Assembly: GCA_023091665.1 (NCBI GenBank)
Contig: JALJCQ010000023.1
Location: forward strand, 1-64,000
From: Pythium myriotylum
Taxonomy: Eukaryota > Oomycota > Peronosporomycetes > Pythiales > Pythiaceae
DNA length: 64,000 nt
Reading direction: 5' to 3'
Both the position numbers and the translations under genes were made by a program. The notes beneath the pieces are model-generated. The model did no database searches. It saw nothing but the letters and a program-made list of their open reading frames with translations, and was not told the origin of the DNA. Below, piece after piece: positions 39,566 through 51,736 of this stretch (its first letter is position 1; every line of letters begins with the position of its first letter).

Positions 39566-39897
39566 TGTTGGAAGGTCGCTTGGTTGGTGGGATGCAAAAT
39601 GCAAAGTGAATTGATCGGGACTTAGTTCGCTGCTGCTACCTCTAAGCCGTCTGTGTGTGTCCTACCTATCGTAAACATATGCAAACATAAACTGACTTCG
39701 TGGATACTTCAACGAAGTCGATGGGTGGCACTGGATTCAAACCAGAACCAGACGGAGAATCTTCCACATGTCGAATCTTCCACATGTCGAATCTTCCACG
39801 GAGAATCTTCTGCAGGAGAATCTTCTACAGCCGAGCTTCAACTGCCGAGCTTCAACTGGAATGATGACGCTGGGTTCGAGGCGCATCATCTTCAACA
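39566..39897 (-). repeat. 3' LTR of minus-strand Copia (332 bp)
   Basis: Reverse-complement LTR with the 14-bp duplication but lacking about 26 bp around the GTAGCG region. It ends in CTTCAACA next to the PPT. Confidence 0.9.
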
Positions 39898-42800
39898 CTC
39901 CCCCTCGACTCGACTGCGTCTTGAACACCAAGCTTGGTGCGGAGCACGTCGAACTGGACAGTGGGGATCGGCTTGGTCATGATGTCGGCAAGCATGTCTT
40001 GGGTCGGGCAATACTGCAGACACACTTGACCGTCCTCGACCTTCTCGCGAACGAAGTGGTAGCGAATGTCGATGTGCTTGGTGCGCTTGTGGAACTCGGG
40101 GTTCTTGGCCAACGCGATGGCACCTTGGTTGTCTTCGTACACCGTGAGCGCTTGGTCGCTTGCAACTTCGCCGAGTTCGCACAGGAACGCCTTGAGCCAC
40201 ACGGCTTCTTGGATCGCTTCCGATAGAGCCATGTACTCTGCTTCGGTCGAGGAGAGGGCGACAGTTCGCTGCTTCTTGCTGCGCCAGCTGATGCATCCGC
40301 CGTTGAGCATGAACACGTAGCCACTGGTGCTTCGACGTGACTCGATGTCGCCAGCCCAGTCGGCGTCGGAGTAGCCGACCAGTCTTCCGTCGTTCGATGC
40401 CGAGAACTGCAGGCCGTACGTCGGAGTCGCTTGCAGATACCGGAGCACACGCTTGAGAGCTTGCCAATGCGTTGGACACGGGTCCGCGGCGAACTGGCTG
40501 AGTGTGCCGACTGCCGCTGCGAGGTCTGGTCGAGTGCCGACCATGAGGTACATCAGTGCGCCGACTGCACTTCGGTACGGCACGTTCTTCATGCTGTCTT
40601 CGTGCTTGCAACCACCTTCGCACATGGCCTTGGTCAGCTTGAGTCCGGGGTCTTGAGGAGTCCTCACTGGTTTGCAGTCTTGCATGCCGAACTTGGTCAG
40701 GATCGACTGCAGGAACTTGGTCTGCCGCATGGTCACGTCGCCGGACTTGGGGTCTTGATCAACTTCCATGCCGAGGCAGTACTTGAGTTCGCCGAGGTCG
40801 GACATCTCGAAGCGTTCGCTGAGTGCACGCTTGGTCGCCGTGAGCAACTCGAGGCTGTTGCAGGCGAGGATGAGGTCGTCGACGTAGATCACCACGAAGA
40901 TCATCGCTGAGCCGCTCCGCTTGACGTACACGCAGTGGTCCATCTCGCACTTGGTGAAGCCGACCTTGCGCATGAAGGCGTCGATGGTCTGGTTCCACAT
41001 GCGTGGCGACTGCTTGAGACCGTAGAGCGAGCGCTTGAGCTTGCACACGTAGTCGGGGTGGCGCTGGTCGACGAAGCCTTCGGGCTGCTTCATGTAGATT
41101 TCTTCGTCGAGGTTGCCGTTCAGGAACGCCGTCTTGACATCCATCTGATGGATCATGAGCTTGTGTCGAGCGGCGATGCTGAGGATGGTGCGGATCGACG
41201 TGAACTTGGCGACGGGTGCGAATGTCTCTTCGAAGTCGATGCCGTACTTCTGCAGGAACCCCTTGGCAACGAGTCGAGCCTTGTACCGCTCGACGAGTCC
41301 TTCGGCGGTTTCCTTGACCTTGAACACCCACTTGCTGGTGATGGCCTTGCGTCCGGCTGGCAAAGGGACTAGGTCCCAGGTCTCGTTCTTCTTGAGCGAC
41401 TCAAGCTCGGAGTCGCAGGCTTCCTTCCAGTTGCTGGCGTCGTCGGATTCCATCGCCGACTTGAACGATGTCGGCAACTCTCCCCCTGAATTCACGACGA
41501 GAGCAAACTCTTCGAGATCGTGATCTTGATCTTCTCCCCCTTGTTCTTGCACGTCTTCGCCTTCTTCGTCTTCATCTTCTACGTCTTCCTCTTCGATCGA
41601 CGTGAGCAGTGCAGACAGATCTTCGAGCGATGTCCTTGAACCTTGCGTGGGTGGTGGAGTCGCACCGCTTGTGCGACCAACACGTCCGTAGCGCTTCTCA
41701 ACTGGCGGTTCAGCCAGGTTCTCGAGCGAGTGCGTGCGAGAGTGGCGCTTGGACCCTGGTGCGTAGTCGACATTCGGCTGCTGGGCCGATGCTGGTGCTG
41801 CTGGACGCTGCGACCGCTGGCCCTGTTGCCACTCCGGTCGCTCGTAGCTGCGCTGACTTGGTGCTGGTGAGGCTGGCTGCTCACCCATGTCTTCATCATC
41901 TTGGTTGTCGGTTGCTTCATCATGATCTTCATCATCTTCATCATCTTCATCGTCGCGGAACTCGACGGACTTGCTCCAGGGTTCTTCGCGCTTGCCATCG
42001 TCGAATGTGTCTTCCATGAACTGCGCGTCTCGACTGATGACGATCCGACCGGTTGCGATTTCTTCAAACCGATACGCCTTCTCGTGGTCCGAGTAGCCGA
42101 GGAACCGACACAAGATGGCTCGGGCGTCGAACTTCCACCGCTTCTCCTTCGGCACGTGGACGTACGCATGGCAGCCGAACACCTTGAAGTTGGCGAGCAA
42201 GGGCTTCTTCCCGTACCATTCTTCGTACGGCGACTTGTGCAAGTCTTGAGCGCGGGTCGGAAGTCGGTTGCGAACTTCGACTGCAGTCATGACAGCTTCA
42301 CCCCAGTACTCGTCGGACAAGTTGGCATGGTGGAGTTTGCAACGACCACACTCACCGATGGTTCGGTTCATGCGCTCCGCCACACCGTTCAACTGAGGCG
42401 TGTATGGCGGCGTGACGTCGTGCTCGATGCCACACTTGCGGCAGAACTTGGCAAGCTCGGCCGACTGGTACTCGCTGCCGCCGTCGGTTCGAAGCACCTT
42501 GACTCGACGACCGGTCTGGTTCTCGGCCCAGTTGGCGTACTCGACGAACTTGTCGTAGACTTCGTCCTTGGACCGCATCAGGTACAACTTGCACAGTCGA
42601 GACTTGTCGTCGGTGAAGGTGGCAAAGTACTTCATGCCGCCGAAAGTCGGAGTCTTCATGGGGCCGGCCACATCGCTGTACACGACGTCAAGCAGATTCG
42701 CAGACCGCTTGGTCGTGCCCGACTGGAACTTGACGCGAGTCAGCTTGCCGAGTGCACAGCCTTCACAGACCTCCCATTCCTGCACAGACCCGATGTCGAG

Positions 42801-44270
42801 TCCGTCGGCGAGGTCCTTCTTGACGATGGCTTCGAGACCGCTGAAGCCGATGTGACCGAGTCGGAGGTGCCAGAGGTACGACTTGGACATGGCGCGACAT
42901 CGTCTTGCACTGGTGGCGTGGGATGCTTCAGTCGACACTGGAGACATGTTGAGCTTGAACAGACCCTTGCCGATACGAGTGCCGATGGTCCGCTTGGCGC
43001 CCTTGAGAACGACAAAGCAACCGCCCTTGTCGAACGTCACGGGAGCAACGTCCTCCGTGAATCTTCCGACCGAGAACAGGTTGCGGCTGAGCTTGGGGAT
43101 ATGCCACACGTTGGTGAGCAAACCCTTCTTGACACCGTTTGGAGTCTTCATCGACATGAGAATGTCTCCCACGCCGACCGCTTGGACTGTGCCATCGTCG
43201 GCCAGATGCACGTCGACTGGGTCGATCTTCTTGTAGTTCATCATGAACTGCTTGGTTCGCGACATGTGCTGAGTCGCACCCGAGTCGACCAACCACGCCG
43301 TGGATTGACTCGACTTGCCTTGGGTCTTCCCGACCGAGAACAGGTACTCGCCGGGGTCTTCATCTCGCGCAAGGTTGGCTCGCTGGAACCGTTGCCGAGG
43401 GTTGCCGTTTCCGTTGCCGTTGCCGCCGGAGTTGCCGTTGCCGTTGCCGTTGTCCTTGACACGCGAGTGGCACTCCGCGGCCCAATGACCGATCTTGCCG
43501 CAGTAGTTGCACGTGCCAGTCTTCTTGACTGCACGGCCCTTGGGCTTCGCGTCACTTGTCATGAACGCTTGGCCAAGCGTGGCTCCGTCGCCACCTTGCT
43601 CCTTGCGCTTCATGTCTTCATGGAGCAGCCGAGACGTCACGAGTTCCCACGTGAGCGCGTCGACACGCGACTCCAACGCCGTGATGAGGAACTGGTACGA
43701 CTCGCTGAGACTGCCGAGAAGCGTGATCACCAAGTCGTCTTCGCTGACCGGAGCGCCGACTGCGTCGAGTTGCTCGGCCAGGGTCTTGAGCTTGTTGATG
43801 TGCGTGAGCACATCGTCACCTTCTTCCATCATGGTCGTGAAGAAACGACGACGAAGAAAGAGCTTGTTGGCAAGGCTCTTCTTCTCGAAGTGTTCTTCCA
43901 GTCTTGACCATGCATCTTGCGCACCACTCGCCGACCGAACCAGCGGGAGCTGCGAGTCTTCCATCGCGAGACAGATCATCGCGAGCGCCTTGCGAGACTT
44001 CTTCTTGAAGAGGGCTCGGTCCGCGTCGGTCAGGCACTGCTCGAGTTTGACCTCTCCACAGACAACTTCCCAGACGTCGCGTTCTTCGAGCACCATCTGC
44101 ATCTTGAACTTCCATGTGTGGAAGTTGGTTCCGTCGAACTTGTTGATGCAGCTGGGGTGGTCGAATCCATGGCGAAGGCTGGGGAGGCGAAGTCGGTGGA
44201 GGCAGAGTCGGCTGGGCTTGGGCTCATAACCTGTTGGAAGGTCGCTTGGTTGGTGGGATGCAATATGCAA
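39852..44270 (-). CDS. Copia Gag-Pol polyprotein, subfamily 2
   Basis: 1472 codons in one frame, with the order Gag, zinc knuckle, protease DSGA, HHCC and DD35E integrase, RT with YVDD, RNase H with SDADW and STEAEY, stopping inside the 3' LTR. The zinc knuckle is followed by a shorter Gly/Asn tract than in the array. The integrase reads GGSEYQSAE and KCGIEH where the array reads GGGEYQSAK and KRGIEH. The same one-base problem separates the upstream ATGs from Gag. Apart from that the coding capacity is complete, and this copy could be a source of RT for deleted relatives. Confidence 0.9.
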   Translation of the reverse strand: MHIASHQPSDLPTGYEPKPSRLCLHRLRLPSLRHGFDHPSCINKFDGTNFHTWKFKMQMVLEERDVWEVVCGEVKLEQCLTDADRALFKKKSRKALAMICLAMEDSQLPLVRSASGAQDAWSRLEEHFEKKSLANKLFLRRRFFTTMMEEGDDVLTHINKLKTLAEQLDAVGAPVSEDDLVITLLGSLSESYQFLITALESRVDALTWELVTSRLLHEDMKRKEQGGDGATLGQAFMTSDAKPKGRAVKKTGTCNYCGKIGHWAAECHSRVKDNGNGNGNSGGNGNGNGNPRQRFQRANLARDEDPGEYLFSVGKTQGKSSQSTAWLVDSGATQHMSRTKQFMMNYKKIDPVDVHLADDGTVQAVGVGDILMSMKTPNGVKKGLLTNVWHIPKLSRNLFSVGRFTEDVAPVTFDKGGCFVVLKGAKRTIGTRIGKGLFKLNMSPVSTEASHATSARRCRAMSKSYLWHLRLGHIGFSGLEAIVKKDLADGLDIGSVQEWEVCEGCALGKLTRVKFQSGTTKRSANLLDVVYSDVAGPMKTPTFGGMKYFATFTDDKSRLCKLYLMRSKDEVYDKFVEYANWAENQTGRRVKVLRTDGGSEYQSAELAKFCRKCGIEHDVTPPYTPQLNGVAERMNRTIGECGRCKLHHANLSDEYWGEAVMTAVEVRNRLPTRAQDLHKSPYEEWYGKKPLLANFKVFGCHAYVHVPKEKRWKFDARAILCRFLGYSDHEKAYRFEEIATGRIVISRDAQFMEDTFDDGKREEPWSKSVEFRDDEDDEDDEDHDEATDNQDDEDMGEQPASPAPSQRSYERPEWQQGQRSQRPAAPASAQQPNVDYAPGSKRHSRTHSLENLAEPPVEKRYGRVGRTSGATPPPTQGSRTSLEDLSALLTSIEEEDVEDEDEEGEDVQEQGGEDQDHDLEEFALVVNSGGELPTSFKSAMESDDASNWKEACDSELESLKKNETWDLVPLPAGRKAITSKWVFKVKETAEGLVERYKARLVAKGFLQKYGIDFEETFAPVAKFTSIRTILSIAARHKLMIHQMDVKTAFLNGNLDEEIYMKQPEGFVDQRHPDYVCKLKRSLYGLKQSPRMWNQTIDAFMRKVGFTKCEMDHCVYVKRSGSAMIFVVIYVDDLILACNSLELLTATKRALSERFEMSDLGELKYCLGMEVDQDPKSGDVTMRQTKFLQSILTKFGMQDCKPVRTPQDPGLKLTKAMCEGGCKHEDSMKNVPYRSAVGALMYLMVGTRPDLAAAVGTLSQFAADPCPTHWQALKRVLRYLQATPTYGLQFSASNDGRLVGYSDADWAGDIESRRSTSGYVFMLNGGCISWRSKKQRTVALSSTEAEYMALSEAIQEAVWLKAFLCELGEVASDQALTVYEDNQGAIALAKNPEFHKRTKHIDIRYHFVREKVEDGQVCLQYCPTQDMLADIMTKPIPTVQFDVLRTKLGVQDAVESRGSVEDDAPRTQRHHSS
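39898..39906 (-). other. Polypurine tract of minus-strand Copia
   Basis: CTCCCCCTC on the plus strand reads GAGGGGGAG on the coding strand and lies directly before the 3' LTR. Confidence 0.8.
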
Positions 44271-44588
44271 AGTGAATTGATCGGGACTTAGTTCGCTGCT
44301 GCTTCCTCTAAGCCGTCTGTGTGTGTCCTACGCTACCGTAATCATATGCATGTCCTACCTATCATAAACATATGCAAACATGAACTGACTTCGTGGATAC
44401 TTCAACGAAGTCGATGGGTGGCACTGGACTCAAACCAGAACCAGACGGAGAATCTTCCACATGTCGAATCTTCCACGGAGAATCTTCCACGGAGAATCTT
44501 CTGCAGGAGAATCTTCTACAGCCGAGCTTCAACTGCCGAGCTTCAACTGGAATGATGACGCTGGGTTCGAGGCGCATCATCTTCAACA
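44232..44588 (-). repeat. 5' LTR of minus-strand Copia (357 bp)
   Basis: Reverse-complement LTR, TGTTGGAAGG to CTTCAACA. Its short GGAAGATTC repeats are arranged differently from the array LTRs. The primer site lies directly inside at 44220-44231. Confidence 0.9.
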
Positions 44589-45441
44589 ATCTTCGACAGG
44601 GGATGTGTCGTCTGCACGAGTGGAAGGCTCCAAATCAGATTCGACAATCGTTTCCTCATGACCAACACAAAGCTCAGCCAGTATTGACTCGTAATGGATT
44701 GCACGTTGAGAAACTTCGGTCTGGCGGTCAGCGGAGTTGGGGAGAACGTCGTCGTCGACACACACGTCGTCATCGTCACTGTTTTCACTTGACGCATCGC
44801 ACTCCCTTGCTCTATATTCTTGTGCATGTTGTAGGCATATATAGTATTGGTGGTGCCGCTCTAGCGCGCGTGCCACCGTGTCGTCCGAGAGTGGCCTCCA
44901 TCGCAGAAAGTGATATTTTGCAGAATCATCGATCGCTAAAATAATAGAAACATCTCGGAACGGGTGATACAAGAGCGCCGCTACCCGATAATATAACTGG
45001 CTTTGCTCCACATAGTCGTCATCCCCCAGCCTCGTAGCATCTGGAAGGCGGGGACCAATTATCTCTGGTACACTTGGGTAGTCGAGATAACGATAGCGGT
45101 GAGTCCTAAGGTGGTCACGTAGCTCGTCGTGACTGACAGACGCACATCGTTGACTGCTGCGTTTGATAGCATATTGGAGCGCGTATCGCGTAGCTTGAAG
45201 ACTTTGCCCGGACCATAGAACCCTCGCGTCCATATTGAAGTGCAAGACTCGGCGCCAAGATGGGACGTATGGGTTGAGCCACTGGTTCCCGATGTGACGC
45301 CTCAAAACCATCTCGTCCTTTTGATTGAGCCGCGTTTCCAGCTCCAACCTGCGATGAAACTTGTACCGACATTTCGTCCCAGCGCGTCCCTTGATAAACG
45401 AGCGAGAGTGCATCCACGAGTGGACTTGGTCTTTACGGAGG
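44589..45441 (-). pseudogene. Helitron-like helicase fragment
   Basis: The minus strand is open over the whole stretch. It contains CRYKF..LE..TRL, VLRRH-GN-WLNPY-P, NMDARVLWSG and an Asp-rich tail near DDDDVCVDDD. The pattern CR-F-RPL..TRL followed by LRR..WVNPYNP and N-DI--L-G is what I know from Helitron helicase-like proteins. Helicase Walker boxes and the Rep HUH motif are not in this piece. The frame is fused at its upstream end to antisense Copia and at its downstream end to the LTR, which supplies the stop. The assignment rests on remembered family pattern only. Confidence 0.55.
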
Positions 45442-46274
45442 AGCAGTTCATGATGAACTACAGGAAGATCGACCCAGTCGACGTGCATCTGGCCGATGAT
45501 GGCACAGTCCAAGCGGTCGGCGTGGGAGACATTCTCATGTCGATGAAGACTCCAAACGGTGTCAAGAAGGGTTTGCTCACCAACGTGTGGCATATCCCCA
45601 AGCTCAGCCGCAACCTGTTCTCGGTCGGAAGATTCACGGAGGACGTTGCTCCCGTGACGTTCGACAAGGGCGGTTGCTTTGTCGTTCTCAAGGGCGCCAA
45701 GCGGACCATCGGCACTCGTATCGGCAAGGGTCTGTTCAAGCTCAACATGTCTCCAGTGTCGACTGAAGCATCCCACGCCACCAGTGCAAGACGATGTCGC
45801 GCCATGTCCAAGTCGTACCTCTGGCACCTCCGACTCGGTCACATCGGCTTCAGCGGTCTCGAAGCCATCGTCAAGAAGGACCTCGCCGACGGACTCGACA
45901 TCGGGTCTGTGCAGGAATGGGAGGTCTGTGAAGGCTGTGCACTCGGCAAGCTGACTCGCGTCAAGTTCCAGTCGGGCACGACCAAGCGGTCTGCGAATCT
46001 GCTTGACGTCGTGTACAGCGATGTGGCCGGCCCCATGAAGACTCCGACTTTCGGCGGCATGAAGTACTTTGCCACCTTCACCGACGACAAGTCTCGACTG
46101 TGCAAGTTGTACCTCATGCGGTCCAAGGACGAAGTCTACGACAAGTTCGTCGAGTACGCCAACTGGGCCGAGAACCAGACCGGTCGTCGAGTCAAGGTGC
46201 TTCGAACCGACGGCGGCAGCGAGTACCAGTCGGCCGAGCTTGCCAAGTTCTGCCGCAAGCGTGGCATCGAGCAC
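45442..46274 (+). pseudogene. Copia integrase fragment (subfamily 2)
   Basis: Starts within FMMNY just after the protease and ends after RGIEH in the integrase, where an LTR begins. It contains the HHCC residues and the first two catalytic Asp but not the Glu. One frame is open throughout and ends Cys-stop on LTR bases. It is probably the left flank into which the element at 46275 inserted. Confidence 0.88.
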
Positions 46275-46603
46275 TGTTGAAGATTATGCGCCTCGCACCC
46301 AGCGTCATCATTCCAGTTGAAGCTCGGCTGTAGAAGATTCTCCTGCAGAAGATTCTCCGTGGAAGATTCGACATGTGGAAGATTCTCCGTCTGGTTCTGG
46401 TTTGAGTCCAGTGCCACCCATCGACTTCGTTGAAGTATCCACGAAGTCAGTTCATGTTTGCATATGTTTATGATAGGTAGGACATGCATATGATTACGGT
46501 AGCGTAGGACACACACAGACGGCTTAGAGGAAGCAGCAGCGAACTAAGTCCCGATCAATTCACTTTGCATATTGCATCCCACCAACCAAGCGACCTTCCA
46601 ACA
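46275..46603 (+). repeat. 5' LTR of split plus-strand Copia (329 bp)
   Basis: TG...CA ends; it has one copy fewer of the GTGGAAGATTCGACAT repeat and no 14-bp duplication. The primer site follows at 46604. Confidence 0.9.
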
Positions 46604-49600
46604 GGTTATGAGCCCAAGCCCAGCCGACTCTGCCTCCACCGACTTCGCCTCCCCAGCCTTCGCCATGGATTCGACCACCCCAGCTGCATCAACAAGTTCG
46701 ACGGAACCAACTTCCACACATGGAAGTTCAAGATGCAGATGGTGCTCGAAGAACGCGACGTCTGGGAAGTTGTCTGTGGAGAGGTCAAACTCGAGCAGTG
46801 CCTGACCGACGCGGACCGAGCCCTCTTCAAGAAGAAGTCTCGCAAGGCGCTCGCGATGATCTGTCTCGCGATGGAAGACTCGCAGCTCCCGCTGGTTCGG
46901 TCGGCGAGTGGTGCGCAAGATGCATGGTCAAGACTGGAAGAACACTTCGAGAAGAAGAGCCTTGCCAACAAGCTCTTTCTTCGTCGTCGTTTCTTCACGA
47001 CCATGATGGAAGAAGGTGACGATGTGCTCACGCACATCAACAAGCTCAAGACCCTGGCCGAGCAACTCGACGCAGTCGGCGCTCCGGTCAGCGAAGACGA
47101 CTTGGTGATCACGCTTCTCGGCAGTCTCAGCGAGTCGTACCAGTTCCTCATCACGGCGTTGGAGTCGCGTGTCGACGCGCTCACGTGGGAACTCGTGACG
47201 TCTCGGCTGCTCCATGAAGACATGAAGCGCAAGGAGCAAGGTGGCGACGGAGCCACGCTTGGCCAAGCGTTCATGACAAGTGACGCGAAGCCCAAGGGCC
47301 GTGCAGTCAAGAAGACTGGCACGTGCAACTACTGCGGCAAGATCGGTCATTGGGCCGCGGAGTGCCACTCGCGTGTCAAGGACAACGGCAACGGCAACGG
47401 CAACTCCGGCGGCAACGGCAACGGAAACGGCAACCCTCGGCAACGGTTCCAGCGAGCCAACCTTGCGCGAGATGAAGACCCCGGCGAGTACCTGTTCTCG
47501 GTCGGGAAGACCCAAGGCAAGTCGAGTCAATCCACGGCGTGGTTGGTCGACTCGGGTGCGACTCAGCACATGTCGCGAACCAAGCAGTTCATGATGAACT
47601 ACAAGAAGATTGACCCAGTCGACGTGCATCTGGCCGACGATGGCACAGTCCAAGCGGTCGGCGTGGGAGACATTCTCATGTCGATGAAGACTCCAAACGG
47701 TGTCAAGAAGGGTTTGCTCACCAACGTGTGGCATATCCCCAAGCTCAGCCGCAACCTGTTCTCGGTCGGAAGATTCACGGAGGACGTTGCTCCCGTGACG
47801 TTCGACAAGGGCGGTTGCTTTGTCGTTCTCAAGGGCGCCAAGCGGACCATCGGCACTCGTATCGGCAAGGGTCTGTTCAAGCTCAACATGTCTCCAGTGT
47901 CGACTGAAGCATCCCACGCCACCAGTGCAAGACGATGTCGCGCCATGTCCAAGTCGTACCTCTGGCACCTCCGACTCGGTCACATCGGCTTCAGCGGTCT
48001 CGAAGCCATCGTCAAGAAGGACCTCGCCGACGGACTCGACATCGGGTCTGTGCAGGAATGGGAGGTCTGTGAAGGCTGTGCACTCGGCAAGCTGACTCGC
48101 GTCAAGTTCCAGTCGGGCACGACCAAGCGGTCTGCGAATCTGCTTGACGTCGTGTACAGCGATGTGGCCGGCCCCATGAAGACTCCGACTTTCGGCGGCA
48201 TGAAGTACTTTGCCACCTTCACCGACGACAAGTCTCGACTGTGCAAGTTGTACCTGATGCGGTCCAAGGACGAAGTCTACGACAAGTTCGTCGAGTACGC
48301 CAACTGGGCCGAGAACCAGACCGGTCGTCGAGTCAAGGTGCTTCGAACCGACGGCGGCAGCGAGTACCAGTCGGCCGAGCTTGCCAAGTTCTGCCGCAAG
48401 TGTGGCATCGAGCACGACGTCACGCCGCCATACACGCCTCAGTTGAACGGTGTGGCGGAGCGCATGAACCGAACCATCGGTGAGTGTGGTCGTTGCAAAC
48501 TCCACCATGCCAACTTGTCCGACGAGTACTGGGGTGAAGCTGTCATGACTGCAGTCGAAGTTCGCAACCGACTTCCGACCCGCGCTCAAGACTTGCACAA
48601 GTCGCCGTACGAAGAATGGTACGGGAAGAAGCCCTTGCTCGCCAACTTCAAGGTGTTCGGCTGCCATGCGTACGTCCACGTGCCGAAGGAGAAGCGGTGG
48701 AAGTTCGACGCCCGAGCCATCTTGTGTCGGTTCCTCGGCTACTCGGACCACGAGAAGGCGTATCGGTTTGAAGAAATCGCAACCGGTCGGATCGTCATCA
48801 GTCGAGACGCGCAGTTCATGGAAGACACATTCGACGATGGCAAGCGCGAAGAACCCTGGAGCAAGTCCGTCGAGTTCCGCGACGATGAAGATGATGAAGA
48901 TGATGAAGATCATGATGAAGCAACCGACAACCAAGATGATGAAGACATGGGTGAGCAGCCAGCCTCACCAGCACCAAGTCAGCGCAGCTACGAGCGACCG
49001 GAGTGGCAACAGGGCCAGCGGTCGCAGCGTCCAGCAGCACCAGCATCGGCCCAGCAGCCGAATGTCGACTACGCACCAGGGTCCAAGCGCCACTCTCGCA
49101 CGCACTCGCTCGAGAACCTGGCTGAACCGCCAGTTGAGAAGCGCTACGGACGTGTTGGTCGCACAAGCGGTGCGACTCCACCACCCACGCAAGGTTCAAG
49201 GACATCGCTCGAAGATCTGTCTGCACTGCTCACGTCGATCGAAGAGGAAGACGTAGAAGATGAAGACGAAGAAGGCGAAGACGTGCAAGAACAAGGGGGA
49301 GAAGATCAAGATCACGATCTCGAAGAGTTTGCTCTCGTCGTGAATTCAGGGGGAGAGTTGCCGACATCGTTCAAGTCGGCGATGGAATCCGACGACGCCA
49401 GCAACTGGAAGGAAGCCTGCGACTCCGAGCTTGAGTCGCTCAAGAAGAACGAGACCTGGGACCTAGTCCCTTTGCCAGCCGGACGCAAGGCCATCACCAG
49501 CAAGTGGGTGTTCAAGGTCAAGGAAACCGCCGAAGGACTCGTCGAGCGGTACAAGGCTCGACTCGTTGCCAAGGGGTTCCTGCAGAAGTACGGCATCGAC

Positions 49601-49614
49601 TTCGAAGAGACGTT
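46565..49614 (+). pseudogene. Copia Gag-PR-IN-RT start, left half of split element
   Basis: Open from a TTG in the LTR to the insertion point inside RT, after IDFEETF. Gag, zinc knuckle, short Gly/Asn tract, DSGA protease and HHCC/DD35E integrase are intact and almost identical to the minus-strand copy at 39852-44270 (for example PNGVKK, KCGIEH, DLHKSPY). The out-of-frame ATG problem is shared. The rest of RT and RNase H lie 11.7 kb downstream. Confidence 0.9.
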
Positions 49615-49972
49615 TGTTGAAGGTCGCTTGGTTGGTGGGATGCAATATGCAAAGTGAATTGATCGGGACTTAGTTCGCTGCTGCTTCCTCTAAGCCGTCA
49701 GTGTGTGTCCTACGCTACCGTAATCATATGCATGTCCTACCTATCATAAACATATGCAAACATGAACTGACTTCGTGGATACTTCAACGAAGTCGATGGC
49801 TGGCACTGGATTCAAACCAGAACCAGACGGAGAATCTTCCACATGTCGAATCTTCCACATGTCGAATCTTCCACGGAGAATCTTCTGCAGGAGAATCTTC
49901 TACAGCCGAGCTTCAACTGCCGAGCTTCAACTGGAATGATGACGCTGGGTTCGAGGCGCATCATCTTCAACA
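49615..49972 (-). repeat. 3' LTR of nested minus-strand Copia (358 bp)
   Basis: Reverse-complement LTR with the 14-bp duplication. One G is missing from the TGTTGGAAGG end. The PPT complement CTCCCCCTC follows at 49973. Confidence 0.9.
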
Positions 49973-50072
49973 CTCCCCCTCGACTCGACTGCGTCTTGGA
50001 CACCAAGCTTGGTGCGGAGCACGTCGAACTGGACAGTGGGGATCGGCTTGGTCATGATGTCGGCAAGCATGT

Positions 50073-51139
50073 TGTGGTAGAGAGGGTCGGCACAAATCAC
50101 AGCACAGCGACTGCTCGTGACTGCTGACCCCTCACCAACAGGCCTTCAGATTCTTGGAGCTGGGTGGTAACCACAGGCGTTACACCCCACGTGAAGTCGC
50201 TGTGGGGGTGAACCGTGGGCTGATGTCTGCCGCCGAAAGTCGGGGAGGGAACCAGAGGGTCGTGAAGCCTCTGGGGGTCCGACAACTGTAGCCCGCTAGG
50301 AGACCGTCTAGCAGAACTGGTCGGAGGGGTCGTACGGGCCGAGAAACACACCTGCTCAACACGCAGGGGCTCGGTGCACTTGTGCGCAGCCGGTGAGACC
50401 GGGCTGCGGCTTCCTTGGGCGTATTCGCCTGGCGTAGAGACGCCAGAGGACGTAGCACTCCTTGGATCGTGGCGAGGGGACAATCCCACCGGCGCACACG
50501 ACCTTTCCTTGACTTGCGCAGCCAACGCCGGCCGCTGGCAGACTTGCCCCAGCGCTTCAAATCGGCTGCTCCTTGAGCGGTTCTTCGGCTTCTTCCGGCT
50601 ACAACAGCCAGAGTCCACCGGGTCTTCTTTAACGTCACCTCCTGTTGGTGACGGCGAGCCTTGGTGTCGACGTTCCTCGCTAAGTCTTGCGGCTTGCTTG
50701 CGGACTTGACGGTGAAAATGGAAGTCTATTACCTTGGCCGTTACCGGCTATCCTAAGTGCGAATCTAAGCTAGGTTCGCCTGCCTAAGTTCGGAACCGGC
50801 TTCGGACCGGCTCCCTGCTGACTCTATCACCCACTATCCCTGCTGAACTCCTGGCCTGATTCTACCCATCTGACACTGATTACGCCCCTTACAATTGGAC
50901 GAGACGCAGACTCAGATCGGGTCTGATCGGCAGCCCATATTAGCCAATCGGCTACGGGGATCAGAAATACCGGTTCTGACCGGCTGTACCGTTGATACCG
51001 GTACAGAACGGTCACCACCCCGCGAACGTGCTAATATCGGTTAGCCTACAGGTATCTCTCTCTTCTGGGCCGTTCCAGAGTGAGTCGTGGGCATGTGGGA
51101 TCTCGATATCTTTGCCCAAGACCCAGCCGCTTTACCACA
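50073..51139 (-). repeat. 3' LTR of Gypsy element (1067 bp)
   Basis: TG...CA with TGTGGTA/TACCACA ends. The small open frames within it recur unchanged in the other LTR and are not considered genes. Confidence 0.93.
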
Positions 51140-51736
51140 GCGCCCCTCTCGACGCGAGCGCGGTCCCAGACCGACGAGAGTACGAGACCGTCGGCTGGCC
51201 TTGTATTCCCTCATGGAGCTCCATATCCGCAGCCGATCTCGTTCGCTTTTTCGCTTCTGGTCGCGTGACTGGTCGTGATCTCAGTTCTGATGTCAGTACC
51301 TCGGGCTTGTGATAGCGTCGATTAGACAGCTGACTCGAGAACCTTCGGTCTTCGACCCCTAGGCGTCATTGCCCAGGATCAGGATCTCCTGTCGTGATCG
51401 CCCGCATCGACTAACCATCCCACCTTTCTCATGCATGCGAGACGCTCTTTCTCTCTTCTTTCCGCTCGTCGTCTCGTTTTGTTTCACTCACTCACACATA
51501 ACCACCTTCCATTCCTGCCGATGCCTCCCATCGGCAGTGACCTCACCACAGGCAGCCGACACAGCCAATGACTCTGCCGACCCGGATGTTAGTCTTCTGC
51601 CACGGCCGTCACGACAGCCGACGCCGCCTCCTGGACGATCGTTGCTTATCGTAGCGATCGTGGCACCCTTGCTCCTCCTCCATTCGCATGACGACATACC
51701 ACCCCTGCGCTCGAAGTCGTTGCTCGTAATCGCCCA
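51140..51736 (-). other. Gypsy 3' untranslated region with PPT
   Basis: The coding-strand tract GAGAGGGG (51143-51150) close to the 3' LTR is a weak PPT candidate. The rest has pyrimidine-rich stretches (about 51430-51500) and no recognisable protein. It may be the remains of the deleted integrase end or a true untranslated region. Confidence 0.5.

Larger units (their letters stand above)
39566..44588 (-). mobile_element. Near-intact Copia retrotransposon, minus strand (subfamily 2)
   Basis: Minus-strand element of the array family: 5' LTR 44232-44588, gag-pol, PPT 39898-39906, 3' LTR 39566-39897. It forms a ~5-kb inverted repeat with the copy at 32538-37593, separated by about 2 kb. Subfamily markers are a shorter Gly/Asn tract, [20 protein letters not shown] and YANWAE. 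The five bases outside each end (AAGAA and ATCTT) do not match, so it has been rearranged or was formed by recombination. Confidence 0.9.

Noticed and set aside
39561..44593. Possible target duplication of the minus-strand full-length Copia
   Set aside because: Flanking bases AAGAA and ATCTT do not match, directly or with small shifts.
50097..50618. Overlapping open frames of 173 and 152 codons in the Gypsy LTR
   Set aside because: Present in both LTRs only because the LTRs are identical; no domain seen and reading opposite frames gives equally long frames.
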